DNA of 64,000 nucleotides from Deinococcus humi. GTDB taxonomy: Bacteria > Deinococcota > Deinococci > Deinococcales > Deinococcaceae. The translations under genes were made by a program, and so were the position numbers. The stretch spans positions 62,001 to 126,000 of the forward strand of contig NZ_JACHFL010000015.1 of NCBI RefSeq assembly GCF_014201875.1. The letters are read 5' to 3'. How positions within the stretch are numbered: position 1 is the stretch's first letter; each line of letters begins with the position of its first letter. The notes below the pieces were generated by a model, which was not told the origin of the DNA, did not search any database, and saw only the letters and a list, made by a program, of their open reading frames with translations. Positions 56,421 through 64,000 of the stretch are shown one piece after another.

Positions 56421-56690
56421 ATGGGTTGGATCATTACTATTCTGGTGGGTGCGCTTTGCGGTTGGCTGGCAAGCATGATCATGAACACCAATGCACAGCA
56501 GGGTGCCATCGCCAACATCCTGATCGGGATCGTGGGCGCATTGCTGGCCCAGTGGATCTTTGCAGGTTTGCTCAATATCGGCGGCGCGAATGCAGCGGGC
56601 GACGGCTTCAGCTTCTGGAGCATCATCTGGGGCGTGGTCGGTAGCGTCATTCTTATTGCGATTCTCAAGGCCCTTAAAGTTCTGCGCTAA
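56421..56690 (+). CDS. GlsB/YeaQ/YmgE-family stress-response membrane protein
   Basis: 89 residues with three hydrophobic segments (about 2-24, 29-50, 66-84) and the [20 protein letters not shown] opening of the transglycosylase-associated family. It is often stress-induced; the molecular role is unknown. AGGAGG lies 7 bases before the ATG. Followed by its own terminator. Confidence 0.92.
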   Translation: MGWIITILVGALCGWLASMIMNTNAQQGAIANILIGIVGALLAQWIFAGLLNIGGANAAGDGFSFWSIIWGVVGSVILIAILKALKVLR

Positions 56691-56707
56691 GCTTCCTGTT
56701 CAAATGA

Positions 56708-56737
56708 CCGGACATCCCAGTGGTGTCCGGCTTTTTT
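56708..56737 (+). terminator. Terminator after glsB-like gene
   Basis: CCGGACA (56708-56714) / TGTCCGG (56724-56730), then CTTTTTT. Confidence 0.9.
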
Positions 56738-56853
56738 GTCCCATGAAGTCACTTTTTGAAGTAAACCTCACTCTGAACAGCGTTTATAGGGCAATGGAAT
56801 GGGACACCTGCCATCCTCAAAAGTGTCACTCTGGATACAGAAGGGGGCAAGGC

Positions 56854-57669
56854 GTGTCTCAAGAACAACACAGAACTGCCCACCTCGCCCCCATTTCGCC
56901 GCCGCGCTACCTGCTGCGTTCGCTGGGCAACGCAGATGTGATTGTGGAGGGCGTGAGCGTGGTGTGGCCCGCCCGCAGTGCCGAGGAATTGCTGTGGTAT
57001 CTGCACGCCCATCCGCGAGGCCGGTACCGCCATGACATCCTGGCCGAGCTGTGGGACCTGGAAGACACGCGTGCGGCGGCGAACCGCTTTCGGGTCGCCT
57101 TGCACCGTCTGCGCTCCACGCTGGGGCATTCGGACGCTGTGGTGGAGGAGCATGGCCGCTACACCCTGCACGCTGATCTCCAGGCCGCCAGCGACACGTT
57201 CGCCCTGCACAGGGCGCTGGCAGCCTCCAGAGACCTGACCGAGCCGCGTCAACAGGAGGAACTCCTCCGTCAGGCCCTCGCCAGCGCAGACGGCGAGTAC
57301 CTGCCGCACCTCCAGGGTGAGTGGGTGGAGGCCGCCCGCAGCCAGCACCGCTCCGCCGTCGTCGAGGGCCGCCTGACCCTCTCGCTGCTGCATTGTGCCG
57401 CGCGTGAATGCCCACTGGCGGCTGCCTCGCTGGTGCGCGCCGCCGAGACCGATCCACTGATCGGTGAGGACCACCACCAGCGCCTGATGGTCTGCCTGAC
57501 CATGACCCGCGACAAATACGCCGCCATTGAACATTACCGGCGCTACCGCCACTACCTTGCCGAGGAAGTGGGCGATACCCCCATGCAGGATACGGTGGAC
57601 CTGGCTGAACGCCTGAAAGCCGACGCCCGCCCCTGCGAGCATGGGCCTTACATGCTGACCCGAAACTAA
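56854..57669 (+). CDS. SARP/BTAD-like transcriptional regulator
   Basis: 271 residues. An N-terminal OmpR/SARP-like winged helix (SVVWPARSAEELLWYLHAHPRG ... AAANRFRVALHRLRSTLG) is followed by a helical bacterial-transcriptional-activator repeat region (about 130-260, FALHRALAASRDL ... HYRRYRHYLAEEVGD). The GTG at 56854 follows AAGGGGGC by 7 bases; upstream in-frame Met codons (for example 56794) lead through non-protein-like sequence. The target is unknown. Confidence 0.75.
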   Translation: MSQEQHRTAHLAPISPPRYLLRSLGNADVIVEGVSVVWPARSAEELLWYLHAHPRGRYRHDILAELWDLEDTRAAANRFRVALHRLRSTLGHSDAVVEEHGRYTLHADLQAASDTFALHRALAASRDLTEPRQQEELLRQALASADGEYLPHLQGEWVEAARSQHRSAVVEGRLTLSLLHCAARECPLAAASLVRAAETDPLIGEDHHQRLMVCLTMTRDKYAAIEHYRRYRHYLAEEVGDTPMQDTVDLAERLKADARPCEHGPYMLTRN

Positions 57670-57792
57670 TTTCGGTTTTTCCCTACGACACTCAGCGACA
57701 CATGCCAGCTGTTCAGGACAGAATTCGCGAGGCGATAGAGGCCATTGTCAAGTCCGTTAGGCTCAGTTTCATCGCCCTAAGCCACCCAAGCC

Positions 57793-58167
57793 TCAGTCCA
57801 CCTGAACTTCCCGCGCGCGTCTCGACACTGTACCTGTGAACAGAGCCAGCACCTCGCCCTCCTCACCGCGCCGGATCTCCACACGGTAGGTGGCCAGGGT
57901 GCGCCCCACGCGCTCCGGCGTGGCGACGGCCACCAGCTCGTCCCCACTTTTTGCGGCGCGAAAGAAACTCAGGTGGGTGTCCACTGCCACCGCCTGCGCC
58001 TCCAGGTTGCTGATCACCGCGAACGCCTCGTCGGCCAGACTGAAGATCAGACCGCCATGTGCGGTGCCGTGCATATTCAGCCCCGCGTCGGTGACGGCGG
58101 CGCGGACGCGGGTCCGTGCGGGCGTGGCTTCCAGCACGCTCAGTCCCAGCAGATCGGCGTAATTCAT
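57793..58167 (-). CDS. PaaI-family hotdog thioesterase
   Basis: 124 residues: LNMHGTAHGGLIFSLADEAFAVISN is the PaaI signature with the catalytic Asp in LAD, and the N-terminal Asn/His pattern. It hydrolyses acyl- or arylacetyl-CoA. TAGCCT (58179-58174) lies 6 bases before the ATG. Divergent from the small ORF at 58206. Confidence 0.92.
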   Translation of the reverse strand: MNYADLLGLSVLEATPARTRVRAAVTDAGLNMHGTAHGGLIFSLADEAFAVISNLEAQAVAVDTHLSFFRAAKSGDELVAVATPERVGRTLATYRVEIRRGEEGEVLALFTGTVSRRAREVQVD

Positions 58168-58205
58168 GCGGGCAGGCTAGAGCATGGCGCGTTACCCTGG
58201 GCGGC

Positions 58206-58307
58206 ATGACAAGGCCTTTGAAGTTCCTGCTGGCGCTGCTGCCTTTCCTGCTGGTGTCGGGCGCGGCGCGTCCGGTCAAGCGTGGCGGGGCCGAACATGC
58301 CGGGTAA
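58206..58307 (+). CDS. Candidate small membrane or leader peptide (33 aa)
   Basis: MTRPLKFLLALLPFLLVSG followed by a basic tail ending RPVKRGGAEHAG: one hydrophobic segment, like an uncleaved signal anchor. TACCCT (58193-58198) lies 7 bases before the ATG. It ends 11 bases inside the following oxidase gene, so it could couple that gene's translation. Confidence 0.45.
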   Translation: MTRPLKFLLALLPFLLVSGAARPVKRGGAEHAG

Positions 58308-59339
58308 GCCGGACGTGCTGATCGTCGGCGCGGGGCTGGCTGGGCTGGCGCTGGCCCACGACCTGCAGGTCCAGGGCCGGGGCGTGCGCGTGCTGGACAA
58401 GTCGCGTGGGGTATCGGGCCGCGCGGCCACCCGCCGGACCCCACCCTCGGCACCCCAATATTCAGAAGCCCGCCTGGACCACGGCGCACGGTATTTCACC
58501 GCCCGTCATCCCCGCACCGTGGCGCTGGCCGAAAGCGGCGTGGCAGCAGGTTGGAACCGCGTCTGGGCGCAGGGTTTTGCGGCCTGGGAAGACGGGCAGA
58601 TCACGCCCCCGGCTCAGGACGGCCACCCCCGCTACGCCCCACCCGCCGGGATGAGCACCCTGGGCCGCGAGCTGGCACGCGGGTTGGACGTGCAGACCGG
58701 ACAGGAAGTGAGCAGTCTGGAACGCTTGCCCGGTGGCTGGCGCGTGCATTCGCGTGACGGCGTGGTGGGCGAGACCGAGCGGCTGGTGCTGAATCTCCCC
58801 GCTCCGCAGGCGCTGGCCCTACTGGACCCGCTGCTGGACGAGACGGAGGATCTTGAGGAGTTGCGGGACACTGCCGAGAGGCTGCGCCACGTGGCATACG
58901 CCCCGTGCTGGGCGGCGGGCGTAGTACTCGAGCAGGACATCGGGGCCAACTGGCCTGCCCTGAGCCTCAAGGGTCATCCAGTGCTGGACTGGATTGCACG
59001 TGAACACACCAAACGCGCCGCAGGCCACCCCCCCGCGCTGATGCTCCAGGCCTCGGCGGAGTGGTCCCGCGCCCGGCTGGAACGCCGTCCGGACGAGCTG
59101 CTGCCCGAACTGCTGTCATCGGTGGCAGACGTGCTGGGAGAGCAGGTCAAGGTCAACCACGCCTTCGCCCACCGCTGGCGCTACGCCACCCCAGAACGCC
59201 GCGTTTCTGGCCCCTGCCGGTGGGACGCGCAGCTTGGCCTGGGCCTGTGCGGCGACGGCTTCACGCCTGACGAGCACGGCCCACGCGTGGAGGCCGCCCT
59301 GCTGAGCGGCTGGGCGCTGGCAACACGGATGGGCGGCGA

Positions 59340-59343
<4 letters not shown>
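58297..59343 (+). CDS. FAD-dependent amine oxidase/renalase-like oxidoreductase
   Basis: 348 residues from ATG 58297. The N-terminal dinucleotide-binding motif VLIVGAGLAGLALAHDLQ is followed by VRVLDKSRGVSGRAATRR; the substrate-domain pattern fits renalase-like NAD(P)/FAD oxidoreductases, often called amine oxidases; the real substrate is unknown. An upstream in-frame GTG (58282) adds five residues. Its stop overlaps the next gene's ATG (ATGA). Confidence 0.85.
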
Positions 59344-60209
<866 letters not shown>

Positions 60210-60277
60210 CCAGTTCAGGCACTGTTCAGATACCGCTCAACTGCGTCCCCGGCCACCACGCCCGCCAGTAGGAGGCG

Positions 60278-60283
60278 TAGGCT
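60278..60283 (+). promoter_or_regulatory. Leaderless-type -10 box for hemolysin III gene
   Basis: TAGGCT lies exactly 6 bases before the ATG at 60290; no Shine-Dalgarno. Confidence 0.45.
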
Positions 60284-60289
60284 GCCGTC

Positions 60290-60946
60290 ATGAAGCGCCT
60301 CCTGCTCGCCCCGCGTGAACCCGTCAACGCCCTGACCCACTGGGCCGGTGCACTGGCGGCGCTGATCGTGCTGGGGCCGCTGCTGTGGTGGGCGCACTCG
60401 CGCGGGCTGGCGCTGTGGCCCTTCGTGGTGTTTGGCGTGAGCATGGTGGCGCTGTATTCGGCCAGCGCCAGTTACCACTCGTTTGGCCGCAACGAGCGCA
60501 GCATGTTGTGGCTGCGCAAGCTGGACCACGCGGGCATCTTCCTGCTTATTGCGGGCAGTTACACCCCTATCGCCTACTTTGGCCTGCATGGTGTGTGGCA
60601 GAGCGTGGTGCTGTGGGTGGTGTGGGGAATTGCACTGACCGGCATCGCTCTGAAGCTGATCACCATGCGTCTGCCACGCTGGGTCAGCACGCTGCTGTAC
60701 GTGGGCATGGGCTGGCTGGCGGTGATCTTCCTACCGCAACTGATTCACAACCTGCCCCCCGCAGCGATCTTCTGGCTGGCAGCGGGAGGCGTGTTGTATA
60801 CGCTGGGCGCGCTGGTTTATGGCACCAAACTGATCAAGGCGCGAGAGAAGGGTTTCTGGCGGCACTGGGGCTTTCACGAGGTCTGGCACCTGTTCGTGCT
60901 GGGCGGCACCGGGGCACATGTGGCGATGATGTTCAGCCTGCGCTGA
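60290..60946 (+). CDS. Hemolysin III family (PAQR-type) membrane protein
   Basis: 218 residues with seven hydrophobic segments. PAQR/HlyIII features: [13 protein letters not shown] at the N-terminus, SASYHSFG with the zinc-type His, [18 protein letters not shown], and the C-terminal [20 protein letters not shown]. Hydrolase or receptor-like roles are proposed for the superfamily; the function is unknown here. Confidence 0.93.
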   Translation: MKRLLLAPREPVNALTHWAGALAALIVLGPLLWWAHSRGLALWPFVVFGVSMVALYSASASYHSFGRNERSMLWLRKLDHAGIFLLIAGSYTPIAYFGLHGVWQSVVLWVVWGIALTGIALKLITMRLPRWVSTLLYVGMGWLAVIFLPQLIHNLPPAAIFWLAAGGVLYTLGALVYGTKLIKAREKGFWRHWGFHEVWHLFVLGGTGAHVAMMFSLR

Positions 60947-61078
60947 ACGAACATCTGCCCGGCATCAAAGCGGGCTGTGCGCGGTCCCCGTGGTATCCAG
61001 CTAGACCTAGAGGGCGGATCTGAAGACGCCTTGATCCCCTTCGGACCCGTCACCAGACCGCAGGCCCAACAATGCAGC

Positions 61079-61267
61079 ATGAGCGACAGAACCAAGGACA
61101 CATCCCCCCTGGTCGGCATTCATGATGAGGAACACCCGACAAGACCTGAGGACACGGAACAGCGCAGCTTCGCCAGCGTTCTGCTCGGCAATGTCACTGA
61201 TACGGAGGAGCCGGAAGAACGGCCCCATCCGGACGCCCAGGACACCACCGAAAATTCGGAGGGGTAA
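61079..61267 (+). CDS. Small acidic hypothetical protein
   Basis: 62 residues, acidic and Thr/Pro/Glu-rich, with no hydrophobic core visible; no family recognised. The start at 61079 (MSDRTKDTSPLV) is the first plausible Met of an open frame. It is convergent with the metal-transporter gene ending at 61280. Confidence 0.5.
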   Translation: MSDRTKDTSPLVGIHDEEHPTRPEDTEQRSFASVLLGNVTDTEEPEERPHPDAQDTTENSEG

Positions 61268-61279
61268 AGACGCGGCACC

Positions 61280-62140
61280 CTACCGCAGCGCTTTGACCAT
61301 GGTGTCCACATCAAAACGGAAGGCTCCCAGGAATGTCGCGCCTGCGCTATCCTGCGGTCCCAGTGCATCGGTATACAGCGGCGGGGCGATCCTGGCACCT
61401 GTCTCCTTCGCGAGCGCCTCGGCCAGCCGGGTGTTGACCGTGTTCTCGGTAAAGATGACCTTCGCGCCGCTGGTCTTCACCGCCGAAATCAGGGCCGCCA
61501 GTTCGCGTGCGCTCGGCTCACGCTCGGTGCTGAGACCGGGAATGACCGCGCCCACAATCTTCAGGCCGTAGCGGGCCGCGAAGTAGTTCAGGGCGTCGTG
61601 ATTGCTCACGATCTGGCGTTTGCTGGCGGGCAGGGCGGCAAATTGCTTTCTGGCATAAGCGTCGGCCTCGCTCAGTTTCCTGAGATAGGTGGCCGCATTG
61701 GCGGCGTAGACGGCCCTGCCGGACGGGTCGAGCGCCGTTAGGGCATTCTGCGCGTTCTTGACATAGCCTGCCGCCAGTTTCAGGTCCCACCACGCGTGTG
61801 GGTCAGTGCCGCCGTCCGCCTCCAACAGCTTCAGGCCCGCCGTCAGCGCCCTGACGGGAACTCTTGGAGCGGATTTCTGCAGCTGGGGCAGCCACGGCTC
61901 CAGACCCGCGCCGTTGGCAAACAGCACCCGGCTTTTCGACAGGCTGCGGATCACGCCAGTTGAGGGCTGAAACGTGTGGGCATCCGTGCCCACGGGCACA
62001 ACGGTATTTACAGTCACTCGCGTTCCACCAACATTTTTCACGAGGTCCGCCACTATCGAAGTGGTGGCGCTGACCTGCACGGGCGCCGCATGGGTCACCC
62101 CAACCAGCAGCAGGAGGGGCAGAACAGAGAACTTGAACAT
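61280..62140 (-). CDS. Zinc/manganese-type ABC transporter substrate-binding protein (ZnuA/TroA family)
   Basis: 286 residues from ATG 62140; signal peptide [19 protein letters not shown]. Metal ligands of cluster A-I proteins are readable: His in [12 protein letters not shown], His in [12 protein letters not shown], His in [16 protein letters not shown] and Asp in LYTDALG. His at the third site is more TroA/ZnuA (zinc) than MntC (manganese). No His-rich loop. No permease or ATPase follows before the window's convergent gene, so it is an orphan binding protein here. The promoter has a Fur-family-like palindrome. Confidence 0.88.
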   Translation of the reverse strand: MFKFSVLPLLLLVGVTHAAPVQVSATTSIVADLVKNVGGTRVTVNTVVPVGTDAHTFQPSTGVIRSLSKSRVLFANGAGLEPWLPQLQKSAPRVPVRALTAGLKLLEADGGTDPHAWWDLKLAAGYVKNAQNALTALDPSGRAVYAANAATYLRKLSEADAYARKQFAALPASKRQIVSNHDALNYFAARYGLKIVGAVIPGLSTEREPSARELAALISAVKTSGAKVIFTENTVNTRLAEALAKETGARIAPPLYTDALGPQDSAGATFLGAFRFDVDTMVKALR

Positions 62141-62146
62141 TCGAGA

Positions 62147-62175
62147 ATGATAATTCATTATCAGTATTGGTGCAA
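62147..62175 (-). promoter_or_regulatory. Leaderless promoter with Fur-family-like palindrome
   Basis: On the minus strand -35 TTGCAC (62175-62170), 17-base spacer, -10 TATCAT (62152-62147), then 6 bases to ATG 62140. A perfect 16-bp palindrome, TGATAATTCATTATCA in plus-strand terms (62148-62163), spans the spacer and the -10. Arms TGATAAT/ATTATCA match the core of Fur-family boxes. Confidence 0.65.
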
Positions 62176-62338
62176 GGGGATAGGCTTGATGCAGCGATCC
62201 TGCTCCTGTCACTGAACTAGAGCGTCTAGTGGGAAGGGTTGGAGACGCCTGGAAATCCAAACGGAATGAGAGAAAAACGGATCCTGGACTGATCAGAACC
62301 GTCTCGATGTGGACACGAAACAAACGGAATCCAGGCAA

Positions 62339-62369
62339 GGCGGGAAGCCCTTGAACTGAGCTTCCCGCC
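62339..62369. terminator. Hairpin after the subtilase gene
   Basis: Perfect 10-bp stem GGCGGGAAGC (62339-62348... wide pairing) / GCTTCCCGCC (62360-62369); only weak T-runs on either side. It separates the protease from the metal-binding-protein promoter. Confidence 0.5.
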
Positions 62370-62387
62370 ATCCGTTTTCCCTGCTCT

Positions 62388-63980
<1,593 letters not shown>

Positions 63981-64000
63981 GCGAAACCTCCAGAAAACTT

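Noticed and set aside
62140..62158. Upstream ATG at 62158 as start of the metal-binding protein
   Set aside because: It sits inside the palindrome and the promoter -10; the ATG at 62140 matches the 6-base leaderless spacing and starts the signal peptide.

Overview
This window reads as a chromosomal segment of a Deinococcus species. It is GC-rich and densely coded on both strands, with no tRNA or rRNA gene, CRISPR array, prophage or insertion sequence that I could see. The lineage call rests on a HucR-type urate-responsive MarR regulator, small proteins of the Deinococcus-Thermus type (DUF3248-like and DUF3809-like), an AlkA-type glycosylase and a CitE-like lyase close to known Deinococcus proteins, and many genes whose start codon lies 5-8 bases after a TANNNT -10 box. 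That last arrangement is the leaderless one reported to be common in Deinococcus.

Layout. 1-2.3 kb: rpmH-rnpA-yidD-yidC on the minus strand, with yidC cut by the window edge. 2.6-8.4 kb: a HucR-like regulator followed by gcl-hyi-glxR-glycerate 2-kinase, a complete glyoxylate to 2-phosphoglycerate route. A palindrome resembling the known HucR operator sits inside the gcl promoter. 8.5-12.9 kb: a structured leader before a secreted fasciclin protein, a VanW lipoprotein, a P-loop ATPase with an enolase-superfamily enzyme, and a small membrane protein. 13-19.1 kb: a subtilase lipoprotein, a histone-deacetylase-like hydrolase, a CRP/FNR regulator, divergent corA and fluC, and xseA.

19.1-25.4 kb is an arginine island on the minus strand: argG, two GNATs, a lipoprotein, argH, a HIT protein, two paralogous GNATs and a short NAGS-like GNAT. 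The argG promoter overlaps a tandem pair of ARG-box-like palindromes. 25.7-27.1 kb holds a response regulator with a Roadblock-like domain and an acyl-CoA thioesterase. 27.3-32.1 kb is livKHMGF for branched-chain amino acid uptake. 32.2-39.2 kb holds trpS, scpA, an UPF0173 hydrolase, cdaA-cdaR for c-di-AMP, and yqeK-lytR-rsfS. 39.3-44.4 kb holds lineage-specific small genes, rsmD-coaD and alr-prmC-VC0807-type membrane protein.

44.4-50.9 kb: two secreted orphans, an HD protein, trxB, a YbaY-like protein, AlkA, a flavin reductase and xseB. 50.9-61.3 kb: an MrfA/YprA-like helicase with a Tudor-like tail, an aminotransferase, thrB with a possible upstream small ORF, GlsB/YeaQ, a SARP/BTAD-like regulator, a PaaI thioesterase, a FAD amine oxidase, a CitE-like lyase and a hemolysin III protein. 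61.3-64 kb: a zinc/manganese-type ABC binding protein under a Fur-family-like palindrome, and a proteinase K-like secreted protease.

The most interesting signals are regulatory: the HucR/hucO-like control of glyoxylate use, the tandem argG palindromes, the palindrome in the leaderless metal-transporter promoter, and the mutually exclusive hairpins upstream of the fasciclin gene.
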